From the NCBI GenBank assembly GCA_900550175.1, contig URQX01000010.1, positions 1 through 25,563 on the forward strand: a stretch of DNA of 25,563 nucleotides, given 5' to 3'. Under the pieces are notes generated by a model, which was not told the DNA's origin, ran no database searches, and saw only the letters and a program-made list of their open reading frames with translations. The first letter of the stretch is position 1. The number at the start of each line of letters is the position of its first letter. Positions 8,190 to 15,295 of this stretch are shown piece by piece. The stretch is from an uncultured Veillonella sp. (lineage in GTDB: Bacteria; Bacillota; Negativicutes; Veillonellales; Veillonellaceae). The translations under genes and the position numbers were made by a program.

Positions 8190-8340
8190 ATTCAGATACA
8201 CTTTGTCTCCATTGTTACCAATGGGCTTTTTAGTATCTGTTACGACATGAATGTGCCGGAAGAGCATCCGCTGATTATTCGATCACTCTTCACCTCGTCT
8301 ACCCTAACGACTGCCTTCGCGGGTACTTGCGCTATTCGCC
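8190..8340 (-). ncRNA. glmS ribozyme/riboswitch in the glmS leader
   Basis: Read on the minus strand, the leader matches the conserved glmS ribozyme core in order. AGCGC contains the expected cleavage site between A8333 and G8332. GACGAGG follows, then ATCGAATAATCAGCGGATGC with a nearby CCGGC. A long P4 stem (CAGATAC/GTATCTG) encloses a CCATTG-GTAA-CAATGG hairpin with a GNRA loop. Known members use glucosamine-6-phosphate as catalytic cofactor. Cleavage leaves a 5'-OH downstream fragment that is degraded. It sits immediately upstream of glmS, as in Bacillus. End coordinates are approximate because peripheral helices vary. Confidence 0.92.
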
Positions 8341-8412
8341 TTTACGAATTCGGATTTCCTTTCTATGATATACGGCAGAATTAGTACAAATATGAATTAT
8401 GTACTGAGCTAT

Positions 8413-8442
8413 ATTATACTAAAAAAATCGATGAGATGTAAA
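8413..8442 (-). promoter_or_regulatory. Promoter of the glmS transcript
   Basis: On the minus strand TTTACA (8437-8442) and TATAAT (8413-8418) are 18 bp apart. The predicted start near 8406 lies about 70 nt before the ribozyme cleavage site. The remaining 8443-8598 toward the divergent plus-strand gene is very AT-rich; it holds the palindrome TATATTT-TCG-AAATATA at 8556-8572 but no clear plus-strand promoter. Confidence 0.75.
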
Positions 8443-8598
8443 CCTCCGAACCTAATTCAAAGGCAATAAAAAAAGATTTCTTCTATACTTCACGGTATTT
8501 TCATTGTAAGAAATTATACTGCTATCAATCTATATTTTATACAATTAGATTTTACTATATTTTCGAAATATATTTATAACATTTTGGAGATACTGATT

Positions 8599-10104
8599 AT
8601 GAATAAAACAACCATAAAAAAGAAACATAGAACACATAAAAATAACATACAATACAGAAAATTACGTCGTTGGGTCCTACCTGCCGTATTAGGTGCCGCC
8701 TTATCTACATTAGCTATCATTCCAACCTTTGCAGCAGAAACACAAGCGAATACTAACGTAGCCGTTGTAACCACTACAGAACAAGCTCCAACTTTACCAT
8801 CTGCTCAAGATAGCACACCACCAAATGGTGCACCACATGGCAAACCACCTGCAGGTCAACCGCCAGTAGGTGCTCCTAATGGAGCACCTCCAAGTGGAAG
8901 TCAAAACGGGGCACCTCCAACAGATATGCAAAACGGAGCCCCTACTGGCATGGCACCACAAGCCGAAGTAGATACTAGTACTTTCACAGGTACGTCTATA
9001 ATAACAGAAAACAAATCTATCGCTCATGAGTTAATTACTAATACAACATCTGACCAGAATGCTTTCATAGGCAAAAATAAAGCAGTCATACATATCGAAA
9101 ACAGCGTTTTCGATAAAACTGGTAATACTACAAGCGATGACAACAGTAATTTCCGAGGTCAAAATGCGGTAATTCTTGGTATTGATGGCAGCCAAATCAA
9201 CATTAAGGGTAGCAATATTACATCTAACTCCAATGGTTCCAATGCAGTCTTTGCTACCGGTGAAGGCTCTGTTATCAACGTAGAGAACACTAATATTCAC
9301 ACTAAAAGCGATTCCTCTCGCGGTCTAGATGCTACGTATAAAGGCACAGTAAATGGTAAAAATCTAACGATCACTACTGAAGGTGCTCACTCTGCTACCC
9401 TTGCTACAGATCGCGGCGAAGGTACGATTACTGCGGAAGCCGCTAAACTGACAACCTCTGGCGCAGGCAGTCCTGTTATCTATTCAACAGGTAATATTAC
9501 AGCTAACAATGTGAACGGCGTAGCTAATAACAGTGAAATTGGCGTTGTAGAAGGCAAAAACTCTATTACCCTTACGAACTCAAACGTAACTGGCTACAAA
9601 GATAATGGATTCATGCTCTACCAAAGCTTCTCCGGTGATGCTGAAAGCGGTATTGCTCGTTTAAAAGCGGAAAATAACACACTCACAACTCATGGTACAG
9701 GTGCGTTCATCTATGTAAATAACACCACTGCTGAAGCAGACCTTACAGGCAACACAATCTTAATGCCAAATACTACGACACTGGTGAAAGCAGCGGCAGA
9801 CTCCCGTTGGGGCAAAGATGGTGAAAACGGTGGTCACCTCACACTCCGCGCATCCAATCAAGAACTTAGTGGTAACATCGTAGCTGACTCCATCAGCACC
9901 ATCGCGCTAGACATGACAAATGGATCTAGCCTCGTTGGCGCTATCAATACCGACAATACAGCTAAAGAAGTTACACTAAAACTCAGCAAAGACTCTACCT
10001 GGACACTTACTGGTGATAGCTATGTAAAATCTTTAACTAACGAAGACACAACAAATAGTAACATTCACTTGAATGGATATAAACTCGTTGTAGCTGATAA
10101 ATAA
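8599..10104 (+). CDS. Secreted beta-helix protein with Pro/Gly/Asn-rich linker
   Basis: This 501-residue exported protein has no enzymatic signature that I can identify. Residues 1-24 are a long, very basic n-region, 25-41 are hydrophobic, and cleavage is likely around TFAA (residues 43-46). A low-complexity linker with NGAPP repeats spans 72-120. From about 125 to 495 the chain is built of short Asn/Thr/Gly-rich beta units (AVIHIEN, AVILGIDGSQINIKG, GSPVIYSTGNITANN, NSITLTNSNVTGY), typical of a right-handed parallel beta-helix similar to autotransporter passengers. No autotransporter barrel, LPXTG, SLH or lipobox is present. I chose ATG at 8599, with GGAGA 8 nt upstream, over an in-frame TTG at 8584 that overlaps the ribosome site. 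It is transcribed away from glmS and ends in its own terminator. An adhesin or surface role is inference. Confidence 0.85.
   Translation: MNKTTIKKKHRTHKNNIQYRKLRRWVLPAVLGAALSTLAIIPTFAAETQANTNVAVVTTTEQAPTLPSAQDSTPPNGAPHGKPPAGQPPVGAPNGAPPSGSQNGAPPTDMQNGAPTGMAPQAEVDTSTFTGTSIITENKSIAHELITNTTSDQNAFIGKNKAVIHIENSVFDKTGNTTSDDNSNFRGQNAVILGIDGSQINIKGSNITSNSNGSNAVFATGEGSVINVENTNIHTKSDSSRGLDATYKGTVNGKNLTITTEGAHSATLATDRGEGTITAEAAKLTTSGAGSPVIYSTGNITANNVNGVANNSEIGVVEGKNSITLTNSNVTGYKDNGFMLYQSFSGDAESGIARLKAENNTLTTHGTGAFIYVNNTTAEADLTGNTILMPNTTTLVKAAADSRWGKDGENGGHLTLRASNQELSGNIVADSISTIALDMTNGSSLVGAINTDNTAKEVTLKLSKDSTWTLTGDSYVKSLTNEDTTNSNIHLNGYKLVVADK
8812..8958 (+). repeat. Pro/Gly/Asn-rich repeat encoding NGAPP units
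   Basis: Codons 72-120 of the beta-helix gene encode imperfect repeats built on (Q/P)NGAPP with spacers such as SGS and TDM. At DNA level, AATGGTGCACC, AATGGAGCACCTCC, AACGGGGCACCTCC and AACGGAGCCCCT are related copies, so unit number could vary between strains by slippage or recombination. The stretch probably forms a flexible stalk between signal peptide and beta-helix. Confidence 0.7.
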
Positions 10105-10109
10105 TGGCA

Positions 10110-10160
10110 AAAGCACTACTCTGAATTATTACAATTCAACGTAGTGCTTTCTTCTTTTTT
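10110..10160 (+). terminator. Terminator of the beta-helix gene
   Basis: AAAGCACTAC (10110-10119) pairs with GTAGTGCTTT (10141-10150). An inner TGAATT/AATTCA pairing (10122-10138) lies within the loop, and CTTCTTTTTT follows. It begins 5 nt after the stop at 10104. On the opposite strand the stem is followed only by a short T-run, so it may act weakly on the converging racemase transcript, which otherwise has no visible terminator in 10161-10232. Confidence 0.85.
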
Positions 10161-10232
10161 ATTCAAATCTCATAGCAGTTCAAATACAGATATCCTTTTT
10201 GATTTATCGCACAAACATAAGAGTATCAAAAG

Positions 10233-10928
10233 TTATGCTCCATCAATAGAAATCAACGCCGCATTTTTTGCATGTATCAATGTAGTATCAAATAACGGTA
10301 TATCCGTATCATCCTGTTTAACAAGTAGTCCGATTTCAGTACAGCCTAAAATAACACCTTGTACACCAGATTTTACCAAATCACCAATAATATCTAAGTA
10401 TTGTTGTTTAGATTCATTAGAAATAACACCTAAACACAGTTCATTGTATATAATATCATTCACAAGTTCGACTTGATCTTCGTTAGGGATAACAACATGA
10501 ATCCCCCGATTTTCCAAGATATATTTATAAAAATCTTGTTGCATTGTGTACTTGGTACCGAGTAGACCGACCTTTGTGATACCTGATTTTTCCAACTCTA
10601 CCGCAGTCATTTCTGCAATATGCAGAATGGGAATGTGTATATGCTTTTTTATTTCATCCGCCACTTTATGCATTGTATTCGTGCATATAACAATATAATC
10701 AGCGCCGGCCTTTTCAAGAGATTGAGCCGCATCGGATAAAATTTCAGCGCTTCTATCCCAGTCGCCATTTGCCTGGCACTTTTCTATTTCTTCAAAATCA
10801 ACGCTATATAGAATACATTTTGCCGAATGTAAGCCGCCCAAAACTTGCTTAATAGTTTCATTCAATACCTGGTAATATGTAATCGTGCTTTCCCAGCTCA
10901 TTCCCCCAATTAAACCTATTGTTTTAAT
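10233..10928 (-). CDS. Aspartate/glutamate racemase family protein, apparent ATT start
   Basis: This 231-residue cytoplasmic protein has both catalytic cysteines of the family: C82 in VICTNTMHK and C196 in GVILGCTEIG. The expected N-terminus KTIGLIGGMSWEST is also present. Members interconvert L- and D-Asp or Glu; the substrate is not readable. The first in-frame ATG (10901) falls inside the GGMSWES motif and would remove the first strand of the fold. Upstream the frame stays open only to a TAA at 10941-10943, and the sole codons where homologues place Met are ATT ATT AAA. ATT at 10926-10928 is 7 nt from GGGGG, ideal for initiation. So the gene either uses a rare AUU start or carries a start-codon mutation or sequencing error. 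It is preceded by a 24-codon ORF. Confidence 0.85.
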   Translation of the reverse strand: MKTIGLIGGMSWESTITYYQVLNETIKQVLGGLHSAKCILYSVDFEEIEKCQANGDWDRSAEILSDAAQSLEKAGADYIVICTNTMHKVADEIKKHIHIPILHIAEMTAVELEKSGITKVGLLGTKYTMQQDFYKYILENRGIHVVIPNEDQVELVNDIIYNELCLGVISNESKQQYLDIIGDLVKSGVQGVILGCTEIGLLVKQDDTDIPLFDTTLIHAKNAALISIDGA

Positions 10929-10932
10929 AATG

Positions 10933-11007
10933 TTACCCCCTTAGATTAAAATATCCCAAAGCCAAAAGATAATTCATTAAGATTATTCTAATTGATATAT
11001 CACTCAT
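10933..11007 (-). CDS. 24-codon ORF just upstream of the racemase gene
   Basis: An ATG at 11005-11007 follows a strong AGGAGG site and opens a 24-codon frame (begins MSDISIRIILMNYLLALGYF, ends NLRG). It stops with TAA at 10933-10935, only 4 nt before the proposed ATT start of the racemase, and its last codons overlap the racemase ribosome site (AGGGGG). The middle is hydrophobic. Its position suggests a leader peptide for translational coupling, or the remnant of a lost gene. I recognise no homologue, and expression is unproven. It lies 54 nt after the glmM stop, with no promoter or terminator that I can see between them. Confidence 0.45.
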   Translation of the reverse strand: MSDISIRIILMNYLLALGYFNLRG

Positions 11008-11061
11008 ATCTAAGCCTCCTATATATGTTCCTGCAGCGACTTTACGTAGATGCCTCACACC

Positions 11062-12417
11062 CTACTTTTCCGCAAGACCTTGTTCTCTACCGATAATATC
11101 AGCAATTTCTTGGCATAGTGCTTGTAGTTCTTCTTGGTTAGGACCTTCAGCCATTACACGAATGAGTGGTTCAGTACCAGATGCACGAACTAGAACGCGG
11201 CCTTCATCACCAAGTTCACCTTTAGCTGTTACGATAGCAGCTTTGATAATATCATTATCTTCCCAACCTGTTTTTGTAGCAACACGAACATTGATAAGAA
11301 CTTGAGGATACTTAGTCATAATGCCAGCCAACTCAGAAAGTGGTTGATTTTTTTCTTTCATAAGAGCCGCCACTTGAACAGCTGTTAACATGCCATCACC
11401 AGTTGTATTGTGATCTAAGAAGATTACGTGACCAGATTGTTCGCCCCCAACGGAAAGGTCATGTTCACGCATGTATTCCAATACATAGCGGTCGCCAACT
11501 GCAGTAGACACAGTTTTCATACCTAGTTCTTCCGCTGCCTTATGGAAACCAATATTACTCATAACAGTACCAACTACTGTATCACCTTTTAACTTGCCTT
11601 CTTCTTTTAATTTAAGGGCACACAATAACATAATTTGGTCGCCATCGAGAACTTGACCTTTTTCGTCAACCAATAAGCAACGGTCAGCATCACCATCGTT
11701 AGCGATACCAAGGTCTGCATTATGTTGTTGTACAGCTACTTGCAAGCCTTCAATATGTGTAGAGCCACAGTGATGGTTGATATTCAAACCATCTGGATTA
11801 ACATTGATGTTGATTACTTTAGCGCCAAGGCCAGACAAGATTTCAGGGCCTACACTAGAAGCAGCACCGTTCGCACCATCATATACGATAGTCAAACCTT
11901 CAAGGGATGTATCAACTGTGTGGCGAACAAAGTGAGCGTAGAAATGAGCTAAATTGCTATTGTACTCAATTGTACCGATGCCATCACCAGTAGGACGTGC
12001 CAATTCATTATCTGCACTTTGACGAACATATTTTTCTAATTCATCTTCTACTTCATCTGGCAATTTATAGCCATTACCATCAAAGAATTTAATGCCATTA
12101 TCTGGATATGGATTATGAGATGCAGAAATAACAGCACCCGCATCAAAACCTTGTTGACGTACAAGGTAAGCTACTGCTGGGGTTGGGATAACACCGGCGA
12201 TAACAACATTACCACCAACAGAGCAAATACCGGATGCTAACGCACTTTCAAGCATGGAGCCAGAAATACGCGTATCACGACCAATCAAGAATGTAGGATG
12301 GTCTTTTTCTTTACCAAAATATGTAGCCGCTGCACGGCCTAAATGATAGGCTAATTCAGGTGTTAAAAATTCATTAACAACACCACGTACACCATCTGTA
12401 CCAAATAAACGAGCCAT
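11062..12417 (-). CDS. glmM: Phosphoglucosamine mutase
   Basis: This 451-residue cytoplasmic enzyme converts glucosamine-6-phosphate to glucosamine-1-phosphate, the step after GlmS. ISASHNPYPDNGIKFF carries the phospho-accepting serine at residue 100. The metal loop NDGDADR supplies Asp 241, 243 and 245, the sugar-binding loop is VGGEQSGH, and the C-terminal phosphate loop is RASGTEPLIRVMAEG. The N-terminus ARLFGTDGVRG is the family signature, and the length is normal. The start has an AGAGGAGG site. The promoter region carries a Rex-like palindrome over the -10 box. In many Firmicutes glmM directly follows cdaA and cdaR; here an oxidoreductase gene and a terminator lie between. Confidence 0.98.
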   Translation of the reverse strand: MARLFGTDGVRGVVNEFLTPELAYHLGRAAATYFGKEKDHPTFLIGRDTRISGSMLESALASGICSVGGNVVIAGVIPTPAVAYLVRQQGFDAGAVISASHNPYPDNGIKFFDGNGYKLPDEVEDELEKYVRQSADNELARPTGDGIGTIEYNSNLAHFYAHFVRHTVDTSLEGLTIVYDGANGAASSVGPEILSGLGAKVININVNPDGLNINHHCGSTHIEGLQVAVQQHNADLGIANDGDADRCLLVDEKGQVLDGDQIMLLCALKLKEEGKLKGDTVVGTVMSNIGFHKAAEELGMKTVSTAVGDRYVLEYMREHDLSVGGEQSGHVIFLDHNTTGDGMLTAVQVAALMKEKNQPLSELAGIMTKYPQVLINVRVATKTGWEDNDIIKAAIVTAKGELGDEGRVLVRASGTEPLIRVMAEGPNQEELQALCQEIADIIGREQGLAEK

Positions 12418-12436
12418 AATTATCCTCCTCTAGGGA

Positions 12437-12487
12437 TTGTGAAAATCACAAGTCCTTATATATTCACTGTTGTGTATTATATCACAA
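12437..12487 (-). promoter_or_regulatory. glmM promoter with Rex-like operator
   Basis: On the minus strand TTGTGATATAATACACAA (12470-12487) is an 18-bp near-palindrome of the TTGTG-N8-CACAA form, close to the Rex consensus TTGTGAA-N4-TTCACAA (two mismatches at the fixed inner positions). It encloses an extended -10 box TGATATAAT. A matching -35 is poor. A second, tighter palindrome TTGTGA-TTT-TCACAA lies at 12437-12451 in the leader. Further up, direct repeats ATATACTAT (12506-12514, 12519-12527) are visible. The promoter is likely; control by Rex is inference, and rex itself is not in the window. Confidence 0.5.
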
Positions 12488-12585
12488 TATATACACCACA
12501 CACATATATACTATACAGATATACTATTTTACAGTACCAAAATGAACCTATACTGTAGTTTACTTTATAATATAGTCACTACTAA

Positions 12586-14184
12586 CTAGTTAGGTTTTGC
12601 ATATTTTGCCATGCACACAATGGCGGTTTCTGCGCCATCGAGGGCTGCACTCATAATCCCACCTGCATAGCCAGCGCCTTCACCCATAGGATAGAATCCA
12701 CCTACAGTTGGAGAAACGCGATCTTCATTACGCCCCATGCGTAATGGTGCTGAGGTACGCGTTTCAACGCCCGTCATGCATACTGCAGGATTATCAAATC
12801 CATGAATGCGTCGTCCCCAATATGGCAATGCCCGCTCCAATACAGACGTTACGAATGGTGGCAAACAATCATGTAAATCGCAATTTACTACGCCTGGTTC
12901 ATAGCTATAAGTGCTATCTTGTACGCTTGGTGCTTGCGAAAGTCCTAAAAATTGACCTACTGTTTGCGCTGGTGCATGGAAGTTAGCTCCACCTAATTCA
13001 TATGCCTTGCGTTCCCATTCCCGTTGAAAAGCTACACCATCCAGAGGATTGTTACCAAAATCATCAGGGCCTACGTTAACTACGATGGCACTGTTCGCAA
13101 CACCACTATCACGAGCATACAAGCTCATACCATTGACAACAACGCCGCCATTTTCTGATGCAGATGCTACTACTTGACCACCTGGGCACATACAGAAGCT
13201 ATACGCCGTACGGCCTGTTTCTTTATCGTGGTACACAAGGGAGTATTCTGCGGCACCAAGGCCCAAGCTGGATGGTTCTACACCATATTGGGACTCGTCA
13301 ATGACAGCTTGATCGTGCTCTATTCGAACACCAATAGCAAATGGTTTTGCAGTCATTTCTAGATTGCGTTTATGTAACATCTCGTACGTATCGCGTGCAC
13401 TATGACCTACACCAGAAAGCACAACCGTCGCATCAATGCGCTCGTCGCCATTAACTTCAATACCAACGATTCGGTCATTTTCAATAAACAAATCAGTTAC
13501 TTTGGCACCGAATCTAACCTCACCACCCCATTCGATAATGCGTTCACGCATAGCTTTCACCATGGTGCGCAATTTATCTGTACCTACGTGAGGTTTATGT
13601 TTATATAAGATTTCTTCAGGTGCTCCAAATTCAACAAAGTATTTGGAGATTTCATGCAATCTAGGATGAGTAACGCGAGTTGTCAATTTACCATCCGAGA
13701 AGGTACCTGCCCCGCCTTCGCCAAATTGTACATTGGATTCGGGCTTAAATACGCCTTCTTTCCAAAATGTTTCTACATCTTGGCTACGAGTATCAACATC
13801 TTGACCTCGTTCAAGAACGATTGGACGATATCCTTCACGAGCTAGGTAAAATGCTGCAAGCATACCTGCCGGTCCAAATCCCATCACCACAGGACGATGC
13901 GCTAAAGGCACATTACCATAAACGATAGGCTCTGGATCCTCTGGAGTGAACATAGATACGTCCTTTTGTTTACCTAATTTTTTCATAATTTGAGCTTCTT
14001 TTTGAACCTCAACGAACAAGGTATATACAAATACAATATTAGGTTTTTTACGAGCATCTACAGCACGTCGCACAACGTGAATTGTTTCAATGGCGCCCCG
14101 TAACTGGGGATATTTCTTTTCTACAATCTCTTTAATATCCGACTTGACCGTAACGGCCACGCGGAGATTTATTATTCTAATCAT
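12586..14184 (-). CDS. FAD-dependent oxidoreductase (uncharacterised dehydrogenase, COG2509-like)
   Basis: This 532-residue protein has an N-terminal region of about 90 residues (IRIINLRVAVTVKSDIKEIV, then RRAVDARKKPNIVFVYTLFV) typical of the uncharacterised 'FAD-dependent dehydrogenase' group. A Rossmann FAD-binding motif follows, VVMGFGPAGMLAAFYLAREG (GxGPAG at 102-107) with the ribose-binding ERG near 125. Later conserved stretches include NVQFGEGGAGTFSDGKL, SFCMCPGGQVVASASE and YPMGEGAGYAGGI, the last being the C-terminal FAD motif. No transmembrane segment is seen and no substrate is known. It starts at 14184 with an AGGTAA site. It is flanked on both sides by gaps of over 150 nt and a terminator upstream, so it is probably a single transcription unit rather than part of the cdaA or glmM units. 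Confidence 0.88.
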   Translation of the reverse strand: MIRIINLRVAVTVKSDIKEIVEKKYPQLRGAIETIHVVRRAVDARKKPNIVFVYTLFVEVQKEAQIMKKLGKQKDVSMFTPEDPEPIVYGNVPLAHRPVVMGFGPAGMLAAFYLAREGYRPIVLERGQDVDTRSQDVETFWKEGVFKPESNVQFGEGGAGTFSDGKLTTRVTHPRLHEISKYFVEFGAPEEILYKHKPHVGTDKLRTMVKAMRERIIEWGGEVRFGAKVTDLFIENDRIVGIEVNGDERIDATVVLSGVGHSARDTYEMLHKRNLEMTAKPFAIGVRIEHDQAVIDESQYGVEPSSLGLGAAEYSLVYHDKETGRTAYSFCMCPGGQVVASASENGGVVVNGMSLYARDSGVANSAIVVNVGPDDFGNNPLDGVAFQREWERKAYELGGANFHAPAQTVGQFLGLSQAPSVQDSTYSYEPGVVNCDLHDCLPPFVTSVLERALPYWGRRIHGFDNPAVCMTGVETRTSAPLRMGRNEDRVSPTVGGFYPMGEGAGYAGGIMSAALDGAETAIVCMAKYAKPN

Positions 14185-14330
14185 ATGTTACCTATTAAAA
14201 CTATCCTTTCAGAATAGACTAGATCTATATTATTTGACTTAAATTCTTTATAACTGACCTATTAGAAAATGGTCATACACATTTATTATACAACACTACT
14301 AAAAAAGCTAATATATGAATAATAAAACAA

Positions 14331-14365
14331 ACCCTAATAGAGTTATGAATCTACTCTATTAGGGT
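14331..14365 (-). terminator. Terminator downstream of cdaR
   Basis: CCCTAATAGAG (14332-14342) pairs with CTCTATTAGGG (14354-14364). T-rich tracts lie on both sides (TTTGTTTT on the minus strand, TCTTTTTT on the plus strand). It begins 10 nt after the cdaR stop and closes the cdaA-cdaR unit. The adjoining 14185-14330 is AT-rich and should hold the oxidoreductase promoter; a TATAAT at 14285-14290 is present, but no good -35. Confidence 0.85.
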
Positions 14366-14374
14366 CTTTTTTAG

Positions 14375-15295
14375 CTACGTAGTTTTCTTTTGTATATCTA
14401 CCTTAACATGTACAGTAGTAACATTACTATTGACACCACTCGGTAATACTAAGTTGTAATTACCTTGAATTCCCTTCGTCGCACCAGTAAGATCAATTGG
14501 TTCTGTTTGAATTTCTGTTACAGAATCAATCATTTCTTCTCGACCAGTCACAGTTAATTGAGTTGGTGTAACGGATATAGACTTAACTTCATACCCATCA
14601 GCTACCGTTCCCGCAGTTGGTACCATAATAGGAACCGCTTTATCTTTACGCAATAAGTTTAGTTCATATTGCGCTTGACCTTGGCTCGGATTGATGTGTA
14701 CATCTAATACATTACCAGATATATCCCAGGCTTCTAACGTACTAACAGCACTAAAGTTCTTGGTTTGACCAGAGATATTAACCTTCATAACAACCTTATT
14801 TACAGCGTTAACAAGCTGTTTACGTCCAGATACAGTTACCTCTTTCGGTACAATAGTTACTGACTTGAGAGCAACATCGTCGGAGAACTTACCAATTGGA
14901 ACAATTTCAACCGGTATTTTCCGCTCTGCATATTCGTCTACATTAATTGTTACAGTATCAGGCTTAACCTCCACAAGGCTCATCCCCGCTGGAGGGGTAA
15001 ATCCAATGGTTACATTATTTTGACCTGGTTTTACACCAGATGCATCAATATATGCACGAAGATTATCTGCCTTTATAGACATAATCGTATCGCGAGGGCC
15101 CGAAAGGACAATACGTGCTACATCAGGTGCATCTTCTATAATATAATGGGAATCAAGATTTTGGACTTGAACAGGTACCGTATAGGTTACCTCCATCACA
15201 GGGTTCTGATCTCGCATGATAAAGAACCACATGACGATGGCCGCTAGCAATGATAATAACTTAGCTGGCCAATTGCGTTTCAAATGTATCATCAT
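14375..15295 (-). CDS. cdaR: YbbR-domain protein, CdaA regulator
   Basis: This 306-residue protein is anchored by one N-terminal transmembrane helix (KLLSLLAAIVMWFFIMRD) and exposes tandem YbbR domains outside the membrane. Three to four repeats can be followed through segments such as VPVQVQNL, IPVEIVPIGKF, VPIMVPTAGTV and the recurrent VTVSGRKQLV/LTVTGREEMI. CdaR homologues bind and modulate the diadenylate cyclase CdaA. I placed the start at 15295: ATG overlaps the cdaA stop as ATGA and has GGGGG 7 nt upstream. A GTG at 15316 would add seven residues without a good site. The overlap implies translational coupling with cdaA. Confidence 0.92.
   Translation of the reverse strand: MMIHLKRNWPAKLLSLLAAIVMWFFIMRDQNPVMEVTYTVPVQVQNLDSHYIIEDAPDVARIVLSGPRDTIMSIKADNLRAYIDASGVKPGQNNVTIGFTPPAGMSLVEVKPDTVTINVDEYAERKIPVEIVPIGKFSDDVALKSVTIVPKEVTVSGRKQLVNAVNKVVMKVNISGQTKNFSAVSTLEAWDISGNVLDVHINPSQGQAQYELNLLRKDKAVPIMVPTAGTVADGYEVKSISVTPTQLTVTGREEMIDSVTEIQTEPIDLTGATKGIQGNYNLVLPSGVNSNVTTVHVKVDIQKKTT

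Noticed and set aside
8584..8598. TTG start five codons upstream for the beta-helix protein
   Set aside because: The TTG overlaps the GGAGA ribosome site that serves the ATG at 8599.
10105..10476. Plus-strand ORF after the beta-helix gene
   Set aside because: The 10144-10476 frame starts in a terminator and runs antisense to the racemase gene; no supporting signal.
12531..12556. ACAGTA-N14-TACTGT inverted repeat downstream of the oxidoreductase gene as a terminator or operator
   Set aside because: The stem is only 6 bp of mostly AT pairs with a long loop and no T-tract; it could be chance in AT-rich DNA.
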